Source of the DNA: Gammaproteobacteria bacterium
Lineage (GTDB): Bacteria > Pseudomonadota > Gammaproteobacteria > Pseudomonadales > Pseudohongiellaceae
Direction of reading: 5' to 3'
NCBI GenBank assembly: GCA_018401885.1
Contig: JAGYKB010000002.1
Location: forward strand, 62,001 to 126,000
Length of the DNA: 64,000 nt
Part shown: piece after piece, positions 48,563 through 56,970 of the stretch
Numbering within the stretch: position 1 is the stretch's first letter
How the letters are laid out: the number at the start of each line of letters is the position of its first letter
Notes under the pieces: generated by a model
Told to the model about the DNA's origin: nothing
The model's input: only the letters and a program-made list of their open reading frames with translations
The model's database searches: none
Made by a program: the position numbers and the translations under genes

Positions 48563-50716
48563 CTACTTTGCGCGTTTATGCCAGACACTCATTTGGGCAA
48601 TCGAGTGTTGGAACTTTCGCGCGGTCTCGCGGATAACGAAAGGCACATCTCGTGGTTCATCTACAAGATCGAAATGCGGCGAGAGAATCTCTTTTAGACC
48701 GTCGAGGGTCGTAAAGTTCTCACCGTCACGTTTGTATCCCCCGATCCAGTTATCAGGCTCTGTAAACTCGCTCAGCCATGTGTAGGGCGAAGTAATCACG
48801 AGTAATCCATCCTCGTTGATTAGCTCATGAATTCGGGAAACAAACTTGTCCGGCTCGTAGAGTCTATCGATGAGATTGCCTGCGAATACAAGATCGTAGT
48901 TGTTGAACTTATCGCTGAGATTGCAAGCGTCTCCCTGCCAGAAGTCACACTTATGCGCGGTGGCTGCGAGCCCGTGCTCGGCGAGCGACGTTTCTTTAAA
49001 GCTGAACAAGTCGCCTTCATCGCGTATCGTGTAACGCTTGCTGTCGTTTTCTTTTAACTGAGTCGCTGCCGAGACAAAGCGCGCAGAAAAATCGATACCA
49101 TCGACGTGATCGAATTCGCGTGCGAGTTCGAAACTCGTGCGACCAATCGCACAGCCCAGATCTAATGCACGGCGCGACTGTTTTTTCTTAGTCTTCTCGG
49201 CAAAGTATTTTAGGCATAGCTGGCCGCAGGTGCCTGCGAAATTTGGCACGCCGTGATAATCGCTGCCAAAATGGAACTCGATGTATTGAGAGACCTGCTC
49301 GTCAGTTTCGTAAGGATTGCTTGTGGTGATAATTGGCTCCTCGCCTTCGACATATCGAAATCCGGCATGCTGAAAAAAGTGTCGTCTAAAGGCATAACGT
49401 GAATCTTTGAGTGCGCTATTTCCTGTTGAGAAATAGCTGCCACCCTTGATGAGATTGTGTTGCCCGTCGAAGGTCGGCGTCGAAAAGTCGTCATAGACCT
49501 CGTGAACCTCGAAACCCGGCAGGCCGTCGATTGGCGTCTGAGTCCATTGCCAAACATTACCAATGATATCGAAAAATTCCTCGCCGCGTTTTGTGACCGT
49601 GCCGAAGCGATCGACAGGGCAAGCTGACGCGCCGTGTTCGAGGTTTATATTCCCAGGCGCAGACTTCCAATTGGGTTGGTCGCTTGGGATCTCCTCGCGG
49701 AGGCAAAACCATTCTGCTTCTGTTGGGAGGCGAACATTCTTACCCGTTTTCGCCGACTTCCAGCGGCAGAATGCGGCTGCTTCGAGGGCGTTTACATCAA
49801 CCGGCCAGTTCCAAGGCATGTCGATTTCGCTCGCAATGGTGCGGTAGCGATAGTCGGTTTCTGTCTTAAGCCAGAAGCTTGGATGACGCGCTTTGCTGTG
49901 CTGCAGCCACCCCCAACCCTCGTCGTCCCAGTAATCGCGGGTGGTGTAGCCGCCGTCCTCGACGAACGCCAGAAACTCGCCGTTGCTCGTTAGGTATTTA
50001 CTCGCGTTAAAGTTTGCAACCGGTGTCTCGAGATAGCCGTATTCGTTATCCCATCTATACAGCGTGTCGCGTCTGCTGCAACCCTGTTCGATGCGGCGTC
50101 CGCTTACTGGCAGCAGGGCGTTGGTCGGTGCTTCGCCAGAATCGCTGCAGTCTTTAAACAAAGGGGAGGGTTTTACGAGCGAAAGAGGTAACTGCCGCAT
50201 TAGCACGGATGAAGTTTCGAGGTGTATGCGCTCGTGCTCTATGCCCATCATAACAATCCAGAGAGGATCATCCCAACCAATCGGCAGCGTAATCGAAACG
50301 GAGGAAATCAGATCGTCGACTATGTCTCGTGTTTTGTTGCGGTAGTCCAATACCTCTGTGGGCGTCGGCCAATCATAGTGGGCATCGTTAAGGTCATCCC
50401 ATGACATCTCATCGACACCGATCGCAAGCATCGACTCGATGCGCGGATCGAGCCGCTCCGGGATCAACTTGGCGACATGTAGCTTGTTAATAAAAAAAAC
50501 AGCGGTGTGACCATAGTAAAAAATGAGCGGGTGTCGCAGTGGCGTCGCCTTGGTGTAATAGGAGTCGTCGCAGGCGAGGCAGTCGAAAAGATTTTCGTAG
50601 AGGCTAAAGGTCTGATGGAAATAACGGCGAATCTCCTCGCGTTTTTTCTCTGGGTCACTGCCGTCTAGGTAGCAGGTTTTGGTGATAAGCGGGTCGAGCC
50701 GTTCGGGGGCGTTCAT
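48563..50716 (-). CDS. ovoA: 5-histidylcysteine sulfoxide synthase/methyltransferase OvoA
   Basis: A 717-residue three-domain enzyme. An N-terminal DinB-like domain carries His70 and Glu-His161-Glu-Arg-Ile-His165, the iron-binding histidines. A sulfatase-modifying-factor (FGE) domain follows (Gly-Gly-Tyr, Pro-Thr-Glu-Ala-Glu-Trp, Gly-Asn-Val-Trp-Gln-Trp, Gly-Gly-Ser-Tyr-Phe). The third part is a C-terminal SAM methyltransferase (Leu-Asp-Leu-Gly-Cys-Ala-Ile-Gly-Arg). This is the full OvoA architecture, which joins cysteine to histidine C5 with oxygen and later methylates the thiol-histidine to ovothiol A. AGAGGA precedes the ATG. It is transcribed with the PLP enzyme at 47396. Confidence 0.92.
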   Translation of the reverse strand: MNAPERLDPLITKTCYLDGSDPEKKREEIRRYFHQTFSLYENLFDCLACDDSYYTKATPLRHPLIFYYGHTAVFFINKLHVAKLIPERLDPRIESMLAIGVDEMSWDDLNDAHYDWPTPTEVLDYRNKTRDIVDDLISSVSITLPIGWDDPLWIVMMGIEHERIHLETSSVLMRQLPLSLVKPSPLFKDCSDSGEAPTNALLPVSGRRIEQGCSRRDTLYRWDNEYGYLETPVANFNASKYLTSNGEFLAFVEDGGYTTRDYWDDEGWGWLQHSKARHPSFWLKTETDYRYRTIASEIDMPWNWPVDVNALEAAAFCRWKSAKTGKNVRLPTEAEWFCLREEIPSDQPNWKSAPGNINLEHGASACPVDRFGTVTKRGEEFFDIIGNVWQWTQTPIDGLPGFEVHEVYDDFSTPTFDGQHNLIKGGSYFSTGNSALKDSRYAFRRHFFQHAGFRYVEGEEPIITTSNPYETDEQVSQYIEFHFGSDYHGVPNFAGTCGQLCLKYFAEKTKKKQSRRALDLGCAIGRTSFELAREFDHVDGIDFSARFVSAATQLKENDSKRYTIRDEGDLFSFKETSLAEHGLAATAHKCDFWQGDACNLSDKFNNYDLVFAGNLIDRLYEPDKFVSRIHELINEDGLLVITSPYTWLSEFTEPDNWIGGYKRDGENFTTLDGLKEILSPHFDLVDEPRDVPFVIRETARKFQHSIAQMSVWHKRAK

Positions 50717-50907
50717 TGCTGAGCGATCCTCTCTGCGGGGTAAACAATGCCATGGCAGTCACAGGATGGACGCTGTGCAAGGCAAGGAAGTTAATTATTA
50801 GTGTTGAAGATGAAAAAGGCGATCTGGGCGATGAATTAATCCCTACGTTGTGAATGTATTAACGCGCGCCGAGGGGTACTGGATTAACCGCGCACGATTG
50901 TTGGTAT

Positions 50908-52725
50908 TCAAGCTGTGGGCAGCGTCGTTGCGCCCAGTTGCGCCTGAGTATCTCCGCCAAACTGGAGTTTCGCTAAATTAGCATACAGCTCACAGCCTTT
51001 TAGCAACGTACCGTGGGTCCCCGTTGCAATTAGCCTGCCGTTTTCGAGCACCGCGATTCGGTCAACGTTCATAACGGTTGCTAGACGGTGTGCAATTACC
51101 AGCGAGGTGCGGCCCTTCATGAGCTTTTCGAGGGCGATTTGCACCTTACGCTCGCTTTCTGCATCCAGCGCGCTAGTCGCCTCGTCTAGGAGCAAAATTT
51201 CAGGGTCGTTGAGTATGGCCCGCGCAATCGCGAGGCGCTGCCGCTGCCCGCCGGAGAGGCGAACGCCTGCTTCGCCTAGGAAGCTATCATAACCTTGGGG
51301 CAGTAACTCGATGAATTCGCTCGCGAAAGCCGATTCGGCGGCGGCGCGAACCTCGTCGAGCGAGGCATCGGGACGACCGAAGCGAATGTTATCGATTACG
51401 CTGCCGGTAAACAGCGCAGGCTGCTGCGAGACTATCGCAATGTGACTGCGTAGCTCTGTCGGCGTGAGGTCGCGGACATCTACGCCGTCTAGTGTGAGAT
51501 GCCCCGCAATTGGGTCATAGAAGCGCAGCACCAGGTCCAGAAGCGTTGACTTACCAGCGCCAGACGGGCCGACGAGCGCGAGACTCTCGCCAGGGCGCAC
51601 TGTGAGTGTCACCTCGTTAAGCGCCAAAGTTTCGGGACGCGACGGATACGCGAAGCTCACCGACTTGAAGTCGAGTTGACCGGTGAATGCGGCAACAAGC
51701 TTCGCGGGAACCGCGGGCGCCTGAATCAGGCTTTCGGCTTCGAGCAGCTCAATCAGCCTCTCCATCGCCCCCGCCGCGCGCTGAAGCTCACTGATCACTT
51801 GGCTTATCGCGCCGACCGCAGTAGCGACGATAACGGCGTAGGCGACGAAAGCGGTGAGCTCGCCTGCGCTCATGCGACCATTAATCACGTCTTGGCCACC
51901 AACCCAGATCATCACAGCTAAGGCTGCAAAGACGAGGGTCATTACGACGGTAATGAGTACAGAGCGCATGAGAATGCGGTCTTTGGCTACGTCGAAGGCG
52001 GTTTCGACGTAGCGCGAAAAAACGCCGTCATTATGTGCCTGCTGGTTATAGGCCTGCACTGTCTTTATTTGCTGGATACTCTCACCGACATAGGCACCGA
52101 CATTCGCAATCTCGTCTTGGCTGTCGCGTGAGAGTCTGCGTACCTTACGGCCAAAAAACATGATGGGGCCTATGACGAGGGGGATGCACAGCAGCACGAC
52201 GCTCGTCAGCTTAGGGTTGGTGATAAACAGAAACAGCGTGCCGCCAATCATCATTAGCAGGTTACGCAGCGCGATCGATGCAGACGAGCCAATGACAGAT
52301 TGAATCAAGGTTGTGTCGGTGGTGATCCGCGACTGAATTTCGCCGCTGAGATTGTCTTCGAAATAACCCGGATGCAGATTAATAATATGTTTATAGACCG
52401 CTTTGCGAATGTCGGCGGTTACCCGTTCGCCCAGCCAAGAAACCCAATAGAAGCGTGCGAAGGTGCCGATGGCTTGCAGCACAGCTACTATCAAGAAACC
52501 GAGTATCGCCGTATTTAATGACTCCGTTGATCCTTCCACGAAGCCGCGATCGACGATTAATCGCACATACTGCACGAGGCCAAGAGTGAGTGCGGCCGTG
52601 AACACCAGCGCCACAGAGGCGATGATGATCTGCTTAAGGTAAGGCTTGAGGAAAACCGAGGTGCTCGCTAATAAACGCGAACTGCTGCGGCGTTTAGCTG
52701 CCGATGGCTTTGTGGATTCTGTCAT
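50908..52725 (-). CDS. ABC exporter, MsbA/LmrA type
   Basis: A 605-residue half-transporter with six N-terminal helices and an ATPase domain. The Walker A motif is Gly-Pro-Ser-Gly-Ala-Gly-Lys-Ser-Thr, the signature is Leu-Ser-Gly-Gly-Gln-Arg-Gln-Arg, and Walker B is Ile-Leu-Leu-Leu-Asp-Glu-Ala-Thr-Ser-Ala-Leu-Asp. It dimerises to export lipids, drugs or peptides. The partner is not visible, and a lipid A role cannot be claimed because no lpxK gene is adjacent. The start has no good RBS. The C-terminal tail (Gln-Leu-Gly-Ala-Thr-Thr-Leu-Pro-Thr-Ala) is unremarkable. Confidence 0.85.
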   Translation of the reverse strand: MTESTKPSAAKRRSSSRLLASTSVFLKPYLKQIIIASVALVFTAALTLGLVQYVRLIVDRGFVEGSTESLNTAILGFLIVAVLQAIGTFARFYWVSWLGERVTADIRKAVYKHIINLHPGYFEDNLSGEIQSRITTDTTLIQSVIGSSASIALRNLLMMIGGTLFLFITNPKLTSVVLLCIPLVIGPIMFFGRKVRRLSRDSQDEIANVGAYVGESIQQIKTVQAYNQQAHNDGVFSRYVETAFDVAKDRILMRSVLITVVMTLVFAALAVMIWVGGQDVINGRMSAGELTAFVAYAVIVATAVGAISQVISELQRAAGAMERLIELLEAESLIQAPAVPAKLVAAFTGQLDFKSVSFAYPSRPETLALNEVTLTVRPGESLALVGPSGAGKSTLLDLVLRFYDPIAGHLTLDGVDVRDLTPTELRSHIAIVSQQPALFTGSVIDNIRFGRPDASLDEVRAAAESAFASEFIELLPQGYDSFLGEAGVRLSGGQRQRLAIARAILNDPEILLLDEATSALDAESERKVQIALEKLMKGRTSLVIAHRLATVMNVDRIAVLENGRLIATGTHGTLLKGCELYANLAKLQFGGDTQAQLGATTLPTA

Positions 52726-52756
52726 GCGCGCAATCTAGCAGTAAAATCGAATAACA

Positions 52757-52802
52757 CAAGTAACAACGCCAACTTCGTTGCCGAGATTGGCGTTGTTACT
52801 TG
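52757..52802 (-). terminator. Long perfect hairpin downstream of the redoxin gene
   Basis: CAAGTAACAACGCCAA at 52757-52772 and TTGGCGTTGTTACTTG at 52787-52802 form a perfect 16-base stem around a 14-base loop. It lies between the minus-strand redoxin gene (stop at 52913) and the ABC exporter gene (start at 52725). The T-poor flank makes a strong intrinsic terminator less certain, but the perfect stem should be a stable structure. Confidence 0.6.
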
Positions 52803-52912
52803 CTATTTGCTCTCGATTTTTCATCGATTCGCTTATTTCGTATCTGCCCGTGTGACGCGCGCTGGCTTAGCTTTGAAGGGCCACTTGGATCGAGGCAGAG
52901 GGCAGAGACACT

Positions 52913-53557
52913 CTAGAAGATCGCGACGAGGCAGCCCTTCGAGTCTGGCACGTCATCCAAATTAACCTTGCCGCCGGCCAGGACAGTGTTGAGCGCATCC
53001 TTTAAATAATGCGCACTCGCTGTATTTTTCTGGGTTTCGTATCCGAGCTTGTCGTTGATCGGGCCGCGGTAAAAAACCTCGCGAGACTTGGGGTCAATTA
53101 CGAAGACTTCCGCGGTACGCTCGACACCCAGCGCTTTGGCAAGGACCTGTCCTTCGTCTTTAAGCACGGTGAAATCAATACCAAACTCGTCAACCTCGCG
53201 CGCGATGCGTGGGATGTTGTCTTGAATGTTGGAATTGAACATCATGAATGCCACATTCTTAGACTCGAATTCGGCGCGGACTTCACGATAGCTTGGCACG
53301 GCTATGCGGGCGATCGGACAACCGACGCCTTGCACATAGAACACGAGAAGATCGCTATCGGCGTAGTCGGCGAGTGTGTGGGTATTGCCGGCCTGATCAC
53401 TAAGTTCAAATTCGGGGATCGATCGCAGCCAATCGTCTTCGGCGAATGCTTGCGAAGAGAGCGCGAGCAGCGCGCCTAGCATGCTCGCCGCAAGTGCCAT
53501 ACTGCGGCAAAGCCGACGCGTCATCGAGGTACACTTAATCGTTCGTGAACTACGCAT
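52913..53557 (-). CDS. Stand-alone periplasmic redoxin
   Basis: A 214-residue exported thioredoxin-fold protein with an N-terminal basic region and signal (Ala-Leu-Ala-Ala-Ser-Met-Leu-Gly-Ala-Leu ... Ala-Phe-Ala). Gly-Val-Gly-Cys80-Pro-Ile-Ala-Arg supplies the redox Cys that the fusion at 42235 lacks. Glu-Arg-Thr-Ala-Glu-Val-Phe-Val-Ile-Asp-Pro and Tyr-Arg-Gly-Pro-Ile show it is a paralogue of that fusion's first domain. It ends with Gly-Cys-Leu-Val-Ala-Ile-Phe, where the cytochrome domain of fused relatives would begin. GGAG lies eleven bases before the ATG. It is divergent from the RND permease at 53887. Confidence 0.85.
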   Translation of the reverse strand: MRSSRTIKCTSMTRRLCRSMALAASMLGALLALSSQAFAEDDWLRSIPEFELSDQAGNTHTLADYADSDLLVFYVQGVGCPIARIAVPSYREVRAEFESKNVAFMMFNSNIQDNIPRIAREVDEFGIDFTVLKDEGQVLAKALGVERTAEVFVIDPKSREVFYRGPINDKLGYETQKNTASAHYLKDALNTVLAGGKVNLDDVPDSKGCLVAIF

Positions 53558-53886
53558 GGTTGAGGCTTCTCCTTTAGGTTCGGACCAATCAGTTTTCTTA
53601 GAATGAGTACGAGGGTAACAACTAGGTAGACTTACGCCCAGCCTTTTTTATTGATTAGACACAATAAGTTGCACGGTTTTCAAGCCGCTCCGATACCTCA
53701 TGAAGCGCTCGCTAGCGCGTTACTTGCGGTTTTCTCGAAGCGATTTCCGATACCTCTGGGATCGAATTAGACAACTAATCGGCGTATAGTTCGCGTACCT
53801 ATTAAGAGATAAGCCCTGCCTGTCAGCTGCCACTACGTCCAGTTGGTGGCAGTCGAAACCACCTGAGCACTCGCGCGAGAGAAAGT
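53558..53886. other. Intergenic region between divergent redoxin and RND genes
   Basis: This 329-base region should hold promoters for both divergent genes. A GCCAC/GTGGC inverted repeat with a ten-base loop lies near 53831-53853 in the leader of the permease gene. No small gene or strong promoter match was found by eye. Confidence 0.4.
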
Positions 53887-56391
53887 ATGTCATTTCAGAA
53901 GCACCTCACTCGGCTGTATTCGAGCCTCGTCTTCGACCGGCCTTGGCTGACGCTCTCTTTGTTCATCCTTATCGCAGCGGGTTTCGGGTATTACGCGCAG
54001 TTCTTTCGACTAGATGCCTCTGCCGACTCGTTGCTGCTCGAGGGCGACGCCGAACTGGAGTATTCCCGCCAGGTCAATGTGCGCTACGGAATCAGGGAAT
54101 CGGTCATAGTCGCGTACACACCCCTCGAGGGTGAACTCTTTTCGCGTCCGGTGCTCTCGCGTCTGCAATCCCTTCGCGCTGATCTCTTGACACTGCCTCG
54201 GGTCGAGTCGGTAGACAGCATTCTGAATGTGCCCATTTTCGAAGACACGCCGCTTACGGGTATCTCCGAAGACTATCTCACCGTCGAGCAGGACATCGAT
54301 CTCGCTGCGGCGAAAGCTGAGCTTATGAGTAGTCCGGTCTTCAGCAATGCCGTCGTGAGTCCCGATGGGCGGACCGCAGGCATGCTAGTGAGCTTTGAGC
54401 TAGACCTCAAAGCGCAAACCCTGCTCGCGCGCCGCTCCGAGCTGCGCGAGGCAGAGGCGTTAGGTTCTCTCGATGCAGTCCAGCTCGCTGAGCTGCATGC
54501 GGTTGAAGACGAGTACTCGGCTTATACGGTGATGACTGGTGCGCGGCAATCTGCCACGATTGCTGAAATTCGCTCGCTGCTGGACAACTATCGCGGTGAG
54601 GCACAGATCTATCTCGGCGGCGCGCCGATGATCGCCGATGATCTCGTGACCTTTGTGCGCGGCGATCTGTCCAGTTTTAGCTTTGGTGTGCTCGCATTCA
54701 TCATTCTTGCCCTCGGGTTAATTTTTCGCAAACTGCGCTGGATAGCGCTGCCGCTCGCCTGCTGCGCAATTGCAGGCGTGACCATGGTGGGAATTTTAGG
54801 CTTAATGGATTGGCGCGTGACGGTGGTGTCGTCGAATTTTATTTCGCTGCTTCTCATAATCACCATTTCACTGACCGTGCACTTAACGGTGCGCTATCGC
54901 GAGCTTCGCGCGACCCGGCGTTCGAGCAACCATAACAAGCTCATGCGCCATGCTGTTTTGAGCATGTTTAAACCTTGCCTTTACACCGGACTTACCACTG
55001 CCGTCGCGTTCGGTTCGCTGATCGTTAGCGGCATCTCGCCCATTATCTCCTTCGGATGGATGATGGTGATTGGTGTGTTCGTAGCGATCGTAGTGGTCTT
55101 TGGCGTGTTTCCTTCGGTACTCAGTTTGCTGCCACAAGACCAAACTAAACTCTCTGCTGATGTTCGCCTCGGTTTTACCACCGGGCTTGCGCAACTCACG
55201 GCTCGATTGAATAACCGAGTGTTGGCGATTTATGCCGTGATCACGCTGCTCAGCATCGTCGGGCTTGCTCAGCTCAAGGTTGAGAATAGCTTCATCGATT
55301 ATTTTCGCGAGAAGACAGAAATCTTCCAGGGGATGACCCTGTTCGACGAAAAGCTGGGGGGTACGCTATCGTTCGACGTCATCGTCGACCTACCGGATGA
55401 ACCCGAGGACGTCGATGGGTTTGATGATGGCTTTGGAGATGGTTTCGACGATGGTTTCGGTGATAGCGGCGATGACGACGCCTACTATTTCACAGCGCCG
55501 AAAATGGATTTGGTAGAAGAAATTCACCGGTACCTCGATGATGATCCGCAGACGGGAAAAGTGCTTTCCTTTGGCGCGGTCGTGCAGTTGGCTCGGCAAC
55601 TCAATGGAGGCGAGCCAATAGACGGCGTGCTGTGGGCAGTTCTCTATTCGCGCATTCCTGAGACATTAAAAGACACAGTACTAAAGCCGTTTATCTCGAT
55701 TGAGGATAACCAGCTGCGCTTCAATGTCCGCGTGATTGAATCCGATCCCAATCTAAAGCGAAACGAATTATTGCAAAGAATCGAGCGCGGCATCGAAGAA
55801 GAGTTTGGATTTAGTGACGAGCAGGTTAACGTCACGGGCGTTCTCGTACTTTACAACAATGTCCTACAGAGTCTCTACGAATCGCAGATACTCACCTTGG
55901 GCGTAGTGATGTTTGTGATCATGCTTATGTTTTTGCTGTTGTTCCGTTCGTTGGCTATCGCGCTAATTTGCATCATTCCTAACGCGATTGCGGCGGCCTT
56001 CGTGCTGGGCATTATGGGCTGGCTCGGTATCCCACTCGACATTATGACCATCACCATTGCGGCGATTTCTGTTGGCATTGGCGTCGACAATACGATTCAC
56101 TATATGCATCGTTTTCGGCGAGAATATCCGCGCTTTGGCAATTACCGGCAGACAATGTTTTTCTGCCATAACAGTATCGGGCGAGCGATGTATTTTACTT
56201 CGATGACTATTGTCGCAGGCTTCTCGATTCTGGCGCTGTCTAATTTTATTCCGACGATTGTGTTTGGCCTTCTTACAAGCCTTGCTATGCTCGTCGCACT
56301 CGTTGGGTCGCTCACGCTGCTCCCTCAACTCTTAATTGTGTTTAAACCACTTGGACCTGAGACGCAGGCCGACGGAGCCCTACTGGGTTAG
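53887..56391 (+). CDS. RND/MMPL-family permease with Asp/Gly-rich loop
   Basis: An 834-residue membrane protein with the same two-repeat MMPL plan as 44045: helix 1 near residues 19-38, then a long periplasmic loop and a helix bundle, repeated in the second half. Helix motifs include Val-Asp-Asn-Thr-Ile-His-Tyr-Met-His-Arg in the second half. A loop near residues 511-535 is a run of Asp/Gly/Phe repeats (Asp-Asp-Gly-Phe-Gly-Asp-Gly-Phe). It starts divergent from a redoxin and is followed after 13 bases by a cytochrome-like lipoprotein gene. The substrate is not known. Confidence 0.85.
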   Translation: MSFQKHLTRLYSSLVFDRPWLTLSLFILIAAGFGYYAQFFRLDASADSLLLEGDAELEYSRQVNVRYGIRESVIVAYTPLEGELFSRPVLSRLQSLRADLLTLPRVESVDSILNVPIFEDTPLTGISEDYLTVEQDIDLAAAKAELMSSPVFSNAVVSPDGRTAGMLVSFELDLKAQTLLARRSELREAEALGSLDAVQLAELHAVEDEYSAYTVMTGARQSATIAEIRSLLDNYRGEAQIYLGGAPMIADDLVTFVRGDLSSFSFGVLAFIILALGLIFRKLRWIALPLACCAIAGVTMVGILGLMDWRVTVVSSNFISLLLIITISLTVHLTVRYRELRATRRSSNHNKLMRHAVLSMFKPCLYTGLTTAVAFGSLIVSGISPIISFGWMMVIGVFVAIVVVFGVFPSVLSLLPQDQTKLSADVRLGFTTGLAQLTARLNNRVLAIYAVITLLSIVGLAQLKVENSFIDYFREKTEIFQGMTLFDEKLGGTLSFDVIVDLPDEPEDVDGFDDGFGDGFDDGFGDSGDDDAYYFTAPKMDLVEEIHRYLDDDPQTGKVLSFGAVVQLARQLNGGEPIDGVLWAVLYSRIPETLKDTVLKPFISIEDNQLRFNVRVIESDPNLKRNELLQRIERGIEEEFGFSDEQVNVTGVLVLYNNVLQSLYESQILTLGVVMFVIMLMFLLLFRSLAIALICIIPNAIAAAFVLGIMGWLGIPLDIMTITIAAISVGIGVDNTIHYMHRFRREYPRFGNYRQTMFFCHNSIGRAMYFTSMTIVAGFSILALSNFIPTIVFGLLTSLAMLVALVGSLTLLPQLLIVFKPLGPETQADGALLG

Positions 56392-56404
56392 CAGAGCAAA
56401 GGCG

Positions 56405-56920
56405 ATGGCAGCAACTGAGGGGTCTTATTCGGGTGTTACAACTCCGCGAGGGAATACCCTCTGTTTACTTGTTATGGCTTTGGTACTGACGAGCTGTGCG
56501 GAGGAGGGGCGGGGCACAGCTGAGACCGGCACGCAGGCGCCCTCGCCGTCCCTTGTCCGCGGCGCAGCGCTCTATGCTGGCAGCTGCGGTGATTTTTGTC
56601 ATGGCAGAGGCCCCAGCGCCAATGAGGTGGCGTCGGTGATCGCCGCTTCTTCGGTTGGACTTCAGCCTTTCGCACAGAACCGCGCGATTGACGCTCCCGA
56701 TCTTTTTGACTGTGCATGGCTTGCGACGAAAAGCGACTCTGAGATCGAACAAGTGATCATTGCGGGCATACCCAACACCCGCATGGTAGGCTTCGGGTCG
56801 AATTTTCCCGAAGGGAAGCGCGATCATGCAGCGCTCATCGGCTATCTTCGCTTGGCTTCGGCCTGCGAGACGCCGTCCAGTGGTACCGAACAGCCTAACA
56901 GCGAGCCCCCGATTAATTAA
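56405..56920 (+). CDS. Lipoprotein with CxxxCH heme-like motif
   Basis: A 171-residue lipoprotein (Val-Leu-Thr-Ser-Cys lipobox) that resembles a small cytochrome c. Its Cys-Gly-Asp-Phe-Cys-His motif has three residues between the cysteines instead of the usual two. A second Cys pair (Phe-Asp-Cys-Ala-Trp, Ser-Ala-Cys-Glu) and Asn-Thr-Arg-Met-Val-Gly-Phe, a possible Met ligand region, follow. It starts 13 bases after the RND gene stop. The start at 56405 is chosen from the frame and short gap. Upstream ATGs would lie inside the RND gene. CxxxCH hemes are rare but known, so heme attachment needs testing. Confidence 0.7.
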   Translation: MAATEGSYSGVTTPRGNTLCLLVMALVLTSCAEEGRGTAETGTQAPSPSLVRGAALYAGSCGDFCHGRGPSANEVASVIAASSVGLQPFAQNRAIDAPDLFDCAWLATKSDSEIEQVIIAGIPNTRMVGFGSNFPEGKRDHAALIGYLRLASACETPSSGTEQPNSEPPIN

Positions 56921-56970
56921 CGAATTAGTAAAACCGGATAGAAACCCGGACAAAAACAAAGAGGAAAGTA

